From Neorhizobium sp. (GTDB lineage Bacteria > Pseudomonadota > Alphaproteobacteria > Rhizobiales > Rhizobiaceae), in contig JAPWKC010000001.1 of NCBI GenBank assembly GCA_028283725.1, forward strand, positions 124,001-188,000: a stretch of 64,000 bases of DNA, in the 5' to 3' direction. Both the position numbers and the translations under genes were made by a program. Of the stretch, positions 1-8,808 are shown one piece after another. The notes under the pieces are model-generated. The model made no database searches. It was not told where the DNA came from and was given only the letters and a program-made list of their open reading frames with translations. Position 1 is the first letter of the stretch. Each line of letters starts with the position of its first letter.

Positions 1-360
1 TTCACCGTTCGCAAGATTTCCTATGGCGAAGGCGTAGAGCGCGTATTCCCGATTTACTCGCCGCTCGTCGAAGGCGTCGAAGTCGTTCGCCGCGGTCGGG
101 TTCGCCGTGCCAAGCTTTACTACCTGCGCGATCGTCGCGGCAAGTCTGCCCGTATCATCGAGAACACCGGCACCCGCGCCCGCAAGCTCAACGATGCAGA
201 ACGCGCTGCGATTGCCGAAGAAAAGGCACGTATCGAAGCTGAAAAGATTGCAGCAGCTCAGGCTCTCGCCGCCGAAAAGGCAGCAGCAGAAGCCGCTGAA
301 GCAGCCGCTGCCGCTGAAGCAGCTGCGGCCGCAGCTTCCGAGGAAAAGGCCGGCGAATAA
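1..360 (+). CDS. rplS: 50S ribosomal protein L19, 3' part
   Basis: This is the C-terminal 119 residues of ribosomal protein L19, which sits at the interface of the two ribosomal subunits. The 5' end lies outside the window. The visible part opens with the L19 core ([20 protein letters not shown], then [19 protein letters not shown]). After about residue 62 of the visible part it continues into a tail almost wholly of Ala, Glu and Lys, well beyond the end of E. coli L19. Such tails are known from rhizobial L19 proteins. Codon use is that of a highly expressed gene. A strong terminator follows 24 bases after the TAA, so this is the last gene of its operon. Confidence 0.96.
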   Translation, partial: FTVRKISYGEGVERVFPIYSPLVEGVEVVRRGRVRRAKLYYLRDRRGKSARIIENTGTRARKLNDAERAAIAEEKARIEAEKIAAAQALAAEKAAAEAAEAAAAAEAAAAAASEEKAGE

Positions 361-383
361 GCCGTCCATCCTGTCTGACAGAC

Positions 384-413
384 AAGCCGTCCGGTTCGCC
401 GGGCGGCTTTTTT
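384..413 (+). terminator. rho-independent terminator of rplS
   Basis: A 9-bp GC-rich stem (386-394 with 399-407, one G-T pair) closes a TTCG tetraloop and is followed by six T residues. It separates the ribosomal-protein operon from ahpC. Confidence 0.9.
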
Positions 414-504
414 ATTTGCGGTAAACTGTCGGCGCATTTGCCGCAGGGCTGTTTCTCCCGCTTTCGCAGGCGAGGGCCCGTTTGCCTTGCGGTTTGGCAT
501 GTCG

Positions 505-541
505 ATAGATGAAACCTATCGGTATCTGGAAGTTTATCTAT
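505..541 (+). promoter_or_regulatory. OxyR-type operator upstream of ahpC
   Basis: The OxyR recognition pattern is ATAG-N7-CTAT-N7-ATAG-N7-CTAT. Here ATAG is at 505-508, CTAT at 516-519 and CTAT at 538-541, all in exact register. The third element, 527-530, reads TGGA and is degenerate. Three of four tetranucleotides at the right spacing, 77 bases upstream of ahpC and with oxyR as a near neighbour, make an OxyR binding site likely. No binding data are available. Confidence 0.72.
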
Positions 542-617
542 TTCCTTTATTGCGCTGCGGTGTTTATGGTGCGGCGCGAAAGCCCCTCCCGCTTTTTCAC
601 AACGATCAGGATTACCA

Positions 618-1181
618 ATGGCTGTTATCAACACCGAAATTAAGCCCTTCAAGGCGCAGGCCTTCAAGCAGGGCAAGTTCATCGAAGTCACGGATGCCGA
701 CGTCAAGGGCAAGTGGGCGGTCTTCTTCTTCTACCCGGCCGACTTCACGTTCGTTTGCCCGACCGAGCTCGGCGACGTTGCCGATCACTATGCAGAGCTG
801 CAGCGCCTCGGCGTCGAAGTCTACTCGGTGTCCACCGATACGCACTTCACCCACAAGGCCTGGCACGATTCGTCGGAAACGATCGGCAAGATCGAATATA
901 CGATGATCGGCGACCCGACCGGCACGATCACCCGCAATTTCGACGTGATGCGCGAAGGCGAAGGCCTTGCCGACCGTGGCACGTTTGTCGTCGATCCGGA
1001 CGGCATCATCCAGGCTATGGAAATCACCGCCGAAGGCGTTGGCCGTAATGCTGCAGATCTCCTGCGCAAGCTGAAGGCTGCCCAGTACGTTCGCGCGCAT
1101 CCGGGTGAAGTTTGCCCGGCCAAGTGGGAAGAGGGCGAAAAGACGCTCGCTCCGTCGCTCAGCCTCGTCGGCAAGATCTAA
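618..1181 (+). CDS. ahpC: alkyl hydroperoxide reductase C (2-Cys peroxiredoxin)
   Basis: AhpC reduces hydrogen peroxide, organic hydroperoxides and peroxynitrite in the cytoplasm, using electrons from AhpF. The 187-residue protein matches the length of E. coli AhpC. The peroxidatic cysteine is C47 in FVCPTE and the resolving cysteine is C166 in [10 protein letters not shown], so it is a typical 2-Cys enzyme. The start is preceded by CAGGA. An OxyR-like operator lies upstream and ahpF and oxyR follow, which fits a peroxide-induced unit. A perfect-stem hairpin follows the stop and may make ahpC mRNA more abundant than ahpF mRNA. Confidence 0.97.
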   Translation: MAVINTEIKPFKAQAFKQGKFIEVTDADVKGKWAVFFFYPADFTFVCPTELGDVADHYAELQRLGVEVYSVSTDTHFTHKAWHDSSETIGKIEYTMIGDPTGTITRNFDVMREGEGLADRGTFVVDPDGIIQAMEITAEGVGRNAADLLRKLKAAQYVRAHPGEVCPAKWEEGEKTLAPSLSLVGKI

Positions 1182-1197
1182 GTCCCCATCGATCGCG

Positions 1198-1224
1198 CCG
1201 GCCCGACTTTTCTGATCGGGCCGG
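1198..1224 (+). other. intercistronic hairpin between ahpC and ahpF
   Basis: A perfect 9-bp stem, CCGGCCCGA (1198-1206) with TCGGGCCGG (1216-1224), surrounds a 9-base loop. No T-run follows, so it is not a classic terminator. It could stabilise the 3' end of ahpC mRNA or cause partial termination. Confidence 0.6.
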
Positions 1225-1357
1225 TCGCAGACGCCATGATGCGCCGGATGCGGTTCGGCTGCAGCCCTGCGATTTTACAAGACCTACCCTTTTCCATCGG
1301 CGACCTTTTACGGCCTACGGAGCTCTCCGACGGGTCTGCCAGAACGGAGTTTCCTCC

Positions 1358-2932
1358 ATGCTCGACGACAGCCTCAAGACCCAGCTCAAGGCCTACCTGG
1401 AAAAGGTGGTCCGCCCGATCGAAATTCATGCCTCCATCAACGACACGCCGAAATCGTCGGAAATGTCTTCGCTGCTCGCCGAAATCGCCGCGCTGAGCGA
1501 CAAGATCACCGTCGTGGAACATGTCGGCCCGCGCGCGCCGTCCTTCTCGCTGACGAGCCCCGGCCAGGACATCGGCCTCACCTTTGCCGGCATTCCCCTC
1601 GGCCATGAATTTACCTCGCTGGTTCTGGCGCTTCTGCAGGTCGGCGGTCATCCGCCGCGGCTGGAGCAGGCGATCATCGACCAGATCAAGGATCTCGACG
1701 GCGACTTCCAGTTCGAGACCTATTTCTCGCTCAGCTGCCAGAATTGCCCTGACGTGGTGCAGGCGCTGAACCTGATGGCCGTGCTCAACCCGCGCATCAA
1801 ACATGTTGCAATCGATGGCGCCGTCTTCCCTGGGGAAGTCGAGGCCCGCCAGATCATGTCCGTGCCGACCGTCTACCTCAATGGCGAGGTCTTCGGCCAG
1901 GGTCGCATGGATGCCGAGCAGATCGTTGCCAGGCTCGACACCAATGCCGGTGCGCGCAGCGCCGAAAAGATCAAGGGCAAGGCGCCTTTCGACGTTCTCG
2001 TCATCGGTGGCGGCCCGGCCGGCGCTGCCGCGGCCGTCTACGCGGCCCGCAAGGGCATTCGCACCGGCGTTGCAGCCGAGCGCTTCGGTGGACAGGTTCT
2101 CGATACGATGGCGATCGAGAACTTCATTTCCGTTCCGCATACGGAAGGCCCGCAGTTCGCGGCCGCTCTCGAAGAGCATGTCAAGCATTACGACGTCGAT
2201 GTGATGAACCTGCAGCGTGCCGAAAAGCTGACGAAGCATGGCGACCATTTCGAGGTGGCGCTTGCCAGCGGCGCGACGCTGAAGTCGAAGACCGTCATCC
2301 TTTCGACCGGTGCCCGCTGGCGCCAGATGGGCGTTCCCGGCGAAGACCAGTACCGCAACAAGGGCGTGGCCTATTGCCCGCATTGCGATGGTCCGCTTTT
2401 CAAGGGCAAGCGCGTCGCCGTCATCGGCGGCGGCAATTCCGGCGTCGAGGCGGCAATCGATCTTGCCGGCATCACGGCACATGTGACGCTGATCGAGTTC
2501 GATTCCAAGCTGCGTGCCGACGACGTGTTGCAGCGCAAATTGAACAGCCTGCCGAACGTCACGGTGCTGATGTCTGCCCGCACGACCGAGGTGAAGGGTG
2601 ACGGCACGAAGGTCAACGGTCTCGCCTACGAGAACCGCGTGACCGGCGAAGTTCACACGATCGCGCTCGAAGGCATCTTCGTGCAGATCGGCCTTCTGCC
2701 CAACACGGAATGGCTGAAGGGTACGATCGATCTCAGCCCGCGTGGCGAGATTGTCGTCGATCATCACGGTCAGACATCGCTTGCGGGCGTGTTTGCCGCC
2801 GGCGATTGCACGACGGTGCCTTACAAGCAGATCGTGATTGCCGTGGGCGAAGGCGCCAAGGCATCGCTGGCTGCCTTCGATCACCTGATCCGCATCTCGG
2901 CTCCGGCGGAAGCGGAAAGCAAGGCGGCCTGA
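1358..2932 (+). CDS. ahpF: alkyl hydroperoxide reductase subunit F
   Basis: AhpF is the NADH- and FAD-dependent disulphide reductase that recycles AhpC. From the ATG at 1358 the protein has 524 residues (E. coli AhpF has 521); the frame is open further upstream, but family length supports this start. An N-terminal double-thioredoxin-fold domain carries the redox pair C127/C130 in SLSCQNCPD. Next come an FAD-binding GGGPAG motif near residue 213, the reductase disulphide C340/C343 in YCPHCDG, and an NAD-binding [10 protein letters not shown] segment. The C-terminal FAD contact AAGDCT is intact. All catalytic cysteines are present. It is probably co-transcribed with ahpC, 176 bases upstream. 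Confidence 0.96.
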   Translation: MLDDSLKTQLKAYLEKVVRPIEIHASINDTPKSSEMSSLLAEIAALSDKITVVEHVGPRAPSFSLTSPGQDIGLTFAGIPLGHEFTSLVLALLQVGGHPPRLEQAIIDQIKDLDGDFQFETYFSLSCQNCPDVVQALNLMAVLNPRIKHVAIDGAVFPGEVEARQIMSVPTVYLNGEVFGQGRMDAEQIVARLDTNAGARSAEKIKGKAPFDVLVIGGGPAGAAAAVYAARKGIRTGVAAERFGGQVLDTMAIENFISVPHTEGPQFAAALEEHVKHYDVDVMNLQRAEKLTKHGDHFEVALASGATLKSKTVILSTGARWRQMGVPGEDQYRNKGVAYCPHCDGPLFKGKRVAVIGGGNSGVEAAIDLAGITAHVTLIEFDSKLRADDVLQRKLNSLPNVTVLMSARTTEVKGDGTKVNGLAYENRVTGEVHTIALEGIFVQIGLLPNTEWLKGTIDLSPRGEIVVDHHGQTSLAGVFAAGDCTTVPYKQIVIAVGEGAKASLAAFDHLIRISAPAEAESKAA

Positions 2933-2955
2933 CGGCCGCTTCGCTTACCTTTCGA

Positions 2956-2980
2956 GCATTTCCGCCTTTCTTGGAAATGC
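2956..2980. other. inverted repeat upstream of oxyR
   Basis: GCATTTCC (2956-2963) and GGAAATGC (2973-2980) form a perfect 8-bp inverted repeat with a 9-base spacer between ahpF and oxyR. No T-tail follows. It may be an RNA hairpin after ahpF or a protein-binding site for oxyR expression; I cannot decide which. Confidence 0.45.
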
Positions 2981-3068
2981 GAAACTTCTGTATCTCTTTG
3001 TTTGTACGCATTGGCGGACGCAAAACCGCGCTGCGCCTTTGCTGGAATAGCTTTAAAGCCAAACGAGC

Positions 3069-4016
3069 ATGACGACGTTTCGCGAGTTGGAATATCTGGT
3101 TGCCCTTGCCAAATACCGGCATTTCGGTCGGGCGGCAGAGGCGTGCCTGATCAGCCAGCCGACGCTTTCCGCACAACTGAAAAAGCTGGAGACCGAACTC
3201 GGCGTCCAGCTGGTCGAGCGGGACTCGCGGGGCGTCATCCTGACCGAATTCGGGGTGAAGGCGGCCGAAAGGGCTCGCCGCATCCTGCTGGAAGTCCAGC
3301 ATCTCAAGGATGCGGCCCAGGAAAGCCGCAATCCTGAAAGCGGCGCCGTGCGGCTCGGTCTTTTCCCGACGCTTGGCCCCTATCTTTTACCGCTGGTCAT
3401 GCCGGGGATCGTCTCGCGCTTTCCCGGTGTGCAGCTGCTGCTTATCGAGGAAAAAAGCGACGCGCTGGCGGCCAGTCTGCGCAATGGCGAGATCGATGCG
3501 GCGATCCTTGCGCTGCCGGTCGTCGGCGAACAGTTCGTGCATGAGTTTCTTTTCGAAGAGCCCTTTCTGCTTGCGGTGCCGAAGACCCATCCGCTCAGCG
3601 ACCGCGATCGCATTTCGCTCGCATCGCTTTCACACGAAGAGCTGATGCTTCTGGAAGAGGGGCATTGCCTGCGGGATCAGGCGCTCGACGTGTGCAGTCT
3701 CTCCGGCGCCATGGAGCGGCCGACCTTCCGGGCGACAAGTCTCGAGACGTTGCGCCACATGGTGGGCGCGGGGCTCGGGATGACGCTGATGCCAAAGCTT
3801 GCGACGCTGACCGGCGACAGCGCGTCGACGACGCGTTTCGTGCATTTCGAGCAGCCCTGCCCAAGCCGCAGGATCGCATTGTTCTGGCGCAAACGCTCGG
3901 CGAGAGACACGCTTTTCCGCAGTCTCGCCTCGCATATCCGCGATGCCGTGACGCCCGTCATCGATCAATGCGGGGCGGATGGCGTCATGCCGTCTGCGGC
4001 ATCGCCGGACGACTGA
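3069..4016 (+). CDS. oxyR: hydrogen peroxide-sensing LysR-type regulator OxyR
   Basis: This 315-residue LysR-family protein has an N-terminal winged helix-turn-helix (about residues 4-63, with RHFGRAAEACLISQPTLSAQ) and a periplasmic-binding-like sensor domain. The OxyR redox pair is present: C200 in EEGHCLRDQ and C209 in LDVC, matching C199 and C208 of E. coli OxyR. In that family the disulphide between them switches the regulator on. It lies 136 bases after ahpF on the same strand, so it may be co-transcribed or have its own promoter. Its likely target is the operator at 505-541. Confidence 0.92.
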   Translation: MTTFRELEYLVALAKYRHFGRAAEACLISQPTLSAQLKKLETELGVQLVERDSRGVILTEFGVKAAERARRILLEVQHLKDAAQESRNPESGAVRLGLFPTLGPYLLPLVMPGIVSRFPGVQLLLIEEKSDALAASLRNGEIDAAILALPVVGEQFVHEFLFEEPFLLAVPKTHPLSDRDRISLASLSHEELMLLEEGHCLRDQALDVCSLSGAMERPTFRATSLETLRHMVGAGLGMTLMPKLATLTGDSASTTRFVHFEQPCPSRRIALFWRKRSARDTLFRSLASHIRDAVTPVIDQCGADGVMPSAASPDD

Positions 4017-4355
4017 TCCGGCTGTCGCGTGCATTGTTATTGCCGGGCGCGCCGTCAAAAACGTCCGATTGCGAAGTCAAACCGTACCGGAACGGCCAGT
4101 TGTGGATATTGAAGGCGTATTCCGGAACTGCTATATGCAGGCCCATGGGATCGAAATTCGGATGTCTCGCGAACAGGTTTATCGTGCTGCAGGACCACAA
4201 GCGTCTGCCGGCACGCTTCTTCGCGCGCGTCTCCGGCGCCCTTAACAGCCGACTTAGCTGACGGCCGCTCCCTAGCGGACGGCCCGTGCCGCGGCGACAC
4301 GTCTTTGCCGATATCCCGATTTTCCTTCGAAACTGTTCTTCAACGGATGGCAGCC
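4017..4355. other. intergenic region oxyR-leuC, no gene recognised
   Basis: These 339 bases contain no open frame with plausible codon use or a ribosome-binding site. The only structure I see is a short 5-bp hairpin, CCGCT/AGCGG, at 4265-4278. The leuC promoter should lie here, but I cannot place it confidently. I see no leucine-rich leader peptide. Confidence 0.5.
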
Positions 4356-5765
4356 ATGAGCGCACCCCGCACCCTGTACGACAAGATCTGGGACGACCAC
4401 ATCGTCTCGACCGATGAAAACGGCGTCTGTCTTCTCTACATCGACCGTCACCTGGTCCATGAGGTGACGTCGCCGCAGGCCTTCGAAGGCCTGCGCCTGG
4501 CCGGCCGCAAGGTCCGCTCGCCGGAGCGCACGCTTGCCGTCGTCGATCATAACGTGCCGACGTCGGCTGATCGCCATCTCGGGATCAAAAACGAGGAAAG
4601 CCGCATCCAGGTGGAAACGCTGGCGGAAAATGCCCGCGATTTCGGCGTCGAGTATTACTCGGAAAGCGACGTCCGTCAGGGCATCGTCCATATCGTCGGA
4701 CCGGAACAGGGCTTTACCTTGCCGGGCATGACGATCGTCTGTGGTGACAGCCATACCTCGACGCATGGCGCCTTCGGCTCGCTGGCGCATGGCATCGGCA
4801 CGTCGGAGGTCGAGCATGTTCTGGCAACCCAGACGCTGACGCAGAAGAAGGCGAAAAACATGCTGGTGCGCGTCGACGGCACGTTGCCGGCCGGCGTCAC
4901 CGCCAAGGACATCATTCTCGCCATCATCGGCGAAATCGGCACTGCAGGCGGCACCGGCCACGTCATCGAGTTTGCCGGCGAAGCGATCCGTTCGCTGTCG
5001 ATGGAAGGCCGTATGACGATCTGCAACATGACGATCGAGGGCGGTGCCCGCGCCGGCCTGATCGCGCCCGACGAGACGACTTTCGGCTATATCAAGGACA
5101 AGCCGCGCGCGCCGAAGGGTGCCGCATGGGACATGGCCGTCGAATACTGGAAGACGCTGCATACGGATGAAGGCGCGCATTACGACAAGGTCGTGGTGCT
5201 GGACGCTGCCAGCCTGCCGCCGATCGTTTCCTGGGGTTCTTCGCCGGAAGACGTGATCTCGGTTCAAGGCGCTGTTCCTAACCCCGACGAGATCCAGGAC
5301 GAGAATAAGCGGGCCTCCAAGTGGCGTGCCCTCGACTATATGGGGCTGAAGCCGGGCACGAACATGACCGACATCACGGTCGACCGTGTCTTCATCGGTT
5401 CGTGCACCAATGGCCGTATCGAGGATCTGCGGGCCGCCGCCAAGGTCGTCGAGGGCAAGACCGTCGCCTCGACCGTGTCGGCGATGATCGTTCCGGGGTC
5501 CGGCGTCGTCAAGGAACAGGCCGAAAAGGAAGGTCTCGACAAGATCTTCAAGGATGCCGGTTTCGACTGGCGCGAGCCAGGGTGCTCGATGTGCCTTGCG
5601 ATGAACGACGACCGACTGAACCCCTATGAACGTTGCGCTTCCACCTCGAACCGCAATTTCGAGGGCCGTCAGGGCTACAAGGGCCGCACGCATCTGGTTT
5701 CGCCTGCCATGGCCGCCGCAGCGGCGATCGCCGGCCATTTCGTCGATATTCGCGAGTGGAAGTAA
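4356..5765 (+). CDS. leuC: 3-isopropylmalate dehydratase large subunit
   Basis: LeuC, with the separate small subunit LeuD, isomerises 2-isopropylmalate to 3-isopropylmalate in leucine biosynthesis. The protein has 469 residues from [15 protein letters not shown], the usual rhizobial start. The three ligands of the 4Fe-4S cluster are C350 in GSCTNGR and C410 and C413 in CSMC. The substrate-site segment [13 protein letters not shown] is intact. leuD is not adjacent, as is common in alphaproteobacteria. The gene ends at a terminator shared with the convergent gene downstream. Confidence 0.97.
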   Translation: MSAPRTLYDKIWDDHIVSTDENGVCLLYIDRHLVHEVTSPQAFEGLRLAGRKVRSPERTLAVVDHNVPTSADRHLGIKNEESRIQVETLAENARDFGVEYYSESDVRQGIVHIVGPEQGFTLPGMTIVCGDSHTSTHGAFGSLAHGIGTSEVEHVLATQTLTQKKAKNMLVRVDGTLPAGVTAKDIILAIIGEIGTAGGTGHVIEFAGEAIRSLSMEGRMTICNMTIEGGARAGLIAPDETTFGYIKDKPRAPKGAAWDMAVEYWKTLHTDEGAHYDKVVVLDAASLPPIVSWGSSPEDVISVQGAVPNPDEIQDENKRASKWRALDYMGLKPGTNMTDITVDRVFIGSCTNGRIEDLRAAAKVVEGKTVASTVSAMIVPGSGVVKEQAEKEGLDKIFKDAGFDWREPGCSMCLAMNDDRLNPYERCASTSNRNFEGRQGYKGRTHLVSPAMAAAAAIAGHFVDIREWK

Positions 5766-5806
5766 TCCACCCGGCCAAGCGACATAAGAACAAGTGACAT
5801 AAGAAT

Positions 5807-5834
5807 ATGCCCGGTGCTTGCGCCGGGCATTTTT
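5807..5834. terminator. terminator between leuC and the convergent L,D-transpeptidase gene
   Basis: ATGCCCGG (5807-5814) pairs with CCGGGCAT (5823-5830) around an 8-base loop, followed by a T-run to 5834. It serves leuC; the A-poor left flank makes it weaker for the minus strand. Confidence 0.82.
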
Positions 5835-5843
5835 CACTGGGGC

Positions 5844-6443
5844 TCAGCCCAGGACGCGCACCACCATGCCCGGACGCATGAAGCGGAGCAGGCGCCGCAT
5901 GTCTGTTACGCTCACCGCAACGCAGCCGGCGGTTGGCGGATAGCCCGGCCGGATCAGATGGAAGAAGATCGCCGAGCCGCCATGTCTCTTGCGCGCGGTG
6001 ATGTTCCAGTCGAGCACAAGGCAGATGTCGTAAAGACCGTCCGTGCGTTTCATCTCTTCATGGCTCGGACGAAAGGGCGTCCTGACGAGGCGGTTATAGG
6101 CCGGGTGCTTCGGCTCGTCGCACCACAGCATGTTGCCCCTGATCCTTTGCATGGGAAGCGCAGTCGGTGGCAGTGCCAGTCGCTCTGCGCGCCAGAAGCC
6201 GTACATCAGCTTCATGGCGGCGATTGGCGTTGCGCCGTCGCCCTCGCGCTTGAGGGCGCTTGTGCCGGAGCGGCCGATTGCAGCTTTGAAAGTTTGCCCC
6301 GCGACATTCACGATGGCGCGCTGACGGTTGCCGGGCGCGCTCCTGATCGTGATCGTTCCGCTCGTCTTTTTGACCGGCTTTGGACGTCGCTCGCGAAAAC
6401 GTTGCATTTCTCTCACAAGTTTTTGCTTTGAATATGATTTCAT
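5844..6443 (-). CDS. L,D-transpeptidase (YkuD) family protein
   Basis: The 199-residue protein has the C-terminal signature of YkuD-type L,D-transpeptidases. These cysteine enzymes make 3-3 cross-links in peptidoglycan or attach proteins to it. The catalytic block runs from SAIFFHL to PTAGCVAVS, with the nucleophile in GCVA. The canonical SHGC is replaced by TAGC, the form of a divergent subgroup. I see no clear signal peptide; the first 30 residues are very basic. A later methionine, MQRFRERRPKP, is an alternative start. It converges on leuC. Exact substrate is unknown. Confidence 0.82.
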   Translation of the reverse strand: MKSYSKQKLVREMQRFRERRPKPVKKTSGTITIRSAPGNRQRAIVNVAGQTFKAAIGRSGTSALKREGDGATPIAAMKLMYGFWRAERLALPPTALPMQRIRGNMLWCDEPKHPAYNRLVRTPFRPSHEEMKRTDGLYDICLVLDWNITARKRHGGSAIFFHLIRPGYPPTAGCVAVSVTDMRRLLRFMRPGMVVRVLG

Positions 6444-6547
6444 TTGAATTCATAGCACGATGGGATTTAGATCGAAGACCCTCATCGCGTTTGGCGTGTC
6501 CTTCTTGGGGCCGCCGGGGCGATCCGTGAGACGAAAGGCAAGACCGC

Positions 6548-7231
6548 ATGGCAGCCCGCACGATATTGCTGGTGGATGACGACGACGATCTGCGTGAGAC
6601 CCTGCTGGAGCAACTGGCATTCTATGAAGAGTTTTCGGTGATGCAGGAGCCGAATGCCTCGCGCGCGATGCAGACGGCCAAGGCCAGCCAGATCGACCTT
6701 CTGATCATGGATGTGGGCCTGCCCGATATGGATGGCCGCGAGGCCGTAAAAATCCTGCGCAAGAACGGCTTCAAGGCGCCGATCATCATGTTGACGGGCC
6801 ATGACACGGATTCCGACACGATCCTGGGTCTGGAAGCCGGCGCCAACGACTATGTGACGAAGCCGTTCCGCTTTGCCGTCCTGCTTGCCCGCATCCGCGC
6901 GCAGCTACGCCAATACGAGCAGAGCGAGGATGCCACGTTCACGGTCGGCCCTTACGTGTTCAAGCCGAGCCAGAAGCTTCTGACGACGGAAGACGGCAAG
7001 AAGATCCGGTTGACGGAGAAGGAAGCGGCGATCATCCGCTATCTCTATCGCGCCGGCCAGAAGGTCGTCACCCGCGATGTGCTTCTGGAAGAGGTCTGGG
7101 GCTACAATTCGGGCGTGACGACGCATACGCTCGAAACCCATGTCTATCGCCTCCGTCAGAAGATCGAGCGCGATCCGTCGAGTGCAGAGATCCTCGTCAC
7201 CGAAAATGGTGGCTACAAGATCGTTCCCTGA
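6548..7231 (+). CDS. OmpR/PhoB-family response regulator
   Basis: This is a 227-residue two-domain transcription regulator. The receiver domain (about 1-120) has the acidic pocket VDDDDD, phospho-acceptor D55 in IMDVGLPD, T83 and K105 in VTKPF. The output domain (about 130-227) is a winged helix with EVWGYNSGVTTHTLETHVYRLRQKI split over the recognition helix. No histidine kinase gene is near it, so the partner kinase is unknown. It may form a transcription unit with the cyclic-nucleotide-binding gene 77 bases downstream. Confidence 0.93.
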   Translation: MAARTILLVDDDDDLRETLLEQLAFYEEFSVMQEPNASRAMQTAKASQIDLLIMDVGLPDMDGREAVKILRKNGFKAPIIMLTGHDTDSDTILGLEAGANDYVTKPFRFAVLLARIRAQLRQYEQSEDATFTVGPYVFKPSQKLLTTEDGKKIRLTEKEAAIIRYLYRAGQKVVTRDVLLEEVWGYNSGVTTHTLETHVYRLRQKIERDPSSAEILVTENGGYKIVP

Positions 7232-7308
7232 TCTATAAAGCGCCGATCACCATTGTCACGGCCGGGGAAATCCCGGCCGCCTCATCATAGATTGGCACGA
7301 CCGGAACC

Positions 7309-7764
7309 ATGGCACTCGCCGACGATATCAAGCTTCTTGCGCAAGTGCCGCTGTTCAGCCAGCTGCAGGGCGATCAGCTGCGGCTTGTCGCCTTCGGGGC
7401 CGAGCGGCGCGGTATCGCGGCCGGCCAGGAATTGTTTCGCGAGCGTTCGCCTGCCGAATCCGCCTTCATCGTCGCCCGCGGCCGCTTCGATCTCTATGCG
7501 ACCGATCGCGACGGTCAGGTGTCGCGCCAGCGTAGCGTCGGGGCCGGTACGCTTCTGTCGGAACTGGCTCTGGTGACGATGGTCGAGCGCAAATTCACGG
7601 CGGTTGCGGCGGAGGATTCCGAGACGCTGAAGATTACCCGTTCGCTGTTCGAGCGGCTTCTGGAAGAATATCCCGATGTCGGCAAGGTGATCGAGGCCCG
7701 CATCCGCGAAAACATCGCTAGCCTCGCCAAGGCTGCCGCAGCACTGCAATACCGCTTTACCTGA
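7309..7764 (+). CDS. stand-alone cyclic nucleotide-binding domain protein
   Basis: The 151-residue protein is essentially one CRP-type effector domain. LLAQVPLFSQLQGDQLRLVA is followed by a beta-barrel with ELFRERSPAESAFIVARGRF and GTLLSELALV in place of the phosphate-binding cassette. Unlike Crp or Fnr it has no C-terminal DNA-binding helix-turn-helix, so it is not a classical transcription factor. It lies directly downstream of an orphan response regulator. Whether it binds cAMP or cGMP is not shown; the cassette is degenerate. Function unknown. Confidence 0.82.
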   Translation: MALADDIKLLAQVPLFSQLQGDQLRLVAFGAERRGIAAGQELFRERSPAESAFIVARGRFDLYATDRDGQVSRQRSVGAGTLLSELALVTMVERKFTAVAAEDSETLKITRSLFERLLEEYPDVGKVIEARIRENIASLAKAAAALQYRFT

Positions 7765-7893
7765 TCTTGCGCTTCTTACGGTCATGCATGCGTGTGGCGT
7801 GTGCCACGCCTGCCTTGCTGCCACTGGTAATTTGCCGCAATTTCCGCCATATACCGGCCAGATGGGGCTAAAGCCCGAACCGGATGGACTGAG

Positions 7894-8808
7894 ATGGCAG
7901 AACGGGTTGAATTCGCGAAGATGAACGGGCTTGGCAACAAGATCCTGGTTGTCGATATGCGCGGGCGCGCCGACATGGTGACGCCGCAGGCCGCGATCAT
8001 GCTCAATGCCGACCCTGCCACCGCCTTCGACCAGATCATGGCGATCCATGATCCGAAGGCTGCCGGGACCGATGCCTGGATCGATATCCTCAATTCCGAC
8101 GGTTCGAAGGCGCAGGCCTGTGGCAACGGCACGCGCTGTGTGGTGCAGGCGCTCAGCGCCGAAACCGGGCGCAAGACATTTACCTTCCAGACTGTCGCCG
8201 GCATTTTGAATGCGCAGGAGCATGAGGACGGAACGATCTCGGTCGATATGGGCAAGCCTGTTTTCGAATGGGATCGTATTCCTCTGTCGGAGGAATTTTT
8301 CGACACAAGCCGGATCGAACTGCAGATCGGCCCGATCGACGCGCCGGTGCTGCATTCGCCGGCGACCATGTCTATGGGCAATCCGCATGCCGTCTTCTGG
8401 GTCGACCGCGACCCGATGGATTTCGATCTTGAACGCTTTGGCCCGCTTCTCGAAAACCATCCGATGTTTCCGGAAAAGGCGAATATCACGCTCGCCCAGG
8501 TGACATCGGATGCGGCACTGCGCACCCGCACATGGGAGCGCGGAGCCGGGCTGACGCTTGCCTGCGGGTCCGCCGCCTGTGCGGCTGCCGTTTCTGCGGC
8601 GCGCACCGGGCGCACCGGCCGCGTCGTGACGATCGACGTCGCGTCGGCGCCGACGCGCCAGCCGCTCGTCATCGACTGGCGGGCCGACGACCATGTGGTG
8701 ATGACCGGACCCGCCGAATGGGAATGGTCCGGCATGGTCGATCCTGTCAACGGCACGTTCGAGCGCGACACGGAGGCTGATGCCGATATGGGGGTTCAGG
8801 TCCGTTGA
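7894..8808 (+). CDS. dapF: diaminopimelate epimerase
   Basis: DapF converts LL- to meso-diaminopimelate for lysine and peptidoglycan synthesis. The 304-residue protein has both catalytic cysteines, C76 in ACGNGTRC and C224 in ACGSAAC, which act as acid and base. The N-terminal FAKMNGLGN and the substrate-loop GNPHAVF are conserved. The stop overlaps the TTG start of mtaB by three bases, so the two genes are translationally coupled. Confidence 0.96.
   Translation: MAERVEFAKMNGLGNKILVVDMRGRADMVTPQAAIMLNADPATAFDQIMAIHDPKAAGTDAWIDILNSDGSKAQACGNGTRCVVQALSAETGRKTFTFQTVAGILNAQEHEDGTISVDMGKPVFEWDRIPLSEEFFDTSRIELQIGPIDAPVLHSPATMSMGNPHAVFWVDRDPMDFDLERFGPLLENHPMFPEKANITLAQVTSDAALRTRTWERGAGLTLACGSAACAAAVSAARTGRTGRVVTIDVASAPTRQPLVIDWRADDHVVMTGPAEWEWSGMVDPVNGTFERDTEADADMGVQVR

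Noticed and set aside
1178..2884. A 568-codon open frame antisense to ahpF
   Set aside because: It is a GC-rich shadow of a firmly identified gene, with basic, low-complexity protein sequence and no start signal.
4272..5837. A 521-codon open frame antisense to leuC
   Set aside because: Same reason: it mirrors leuC codon bias and has no family similarity.
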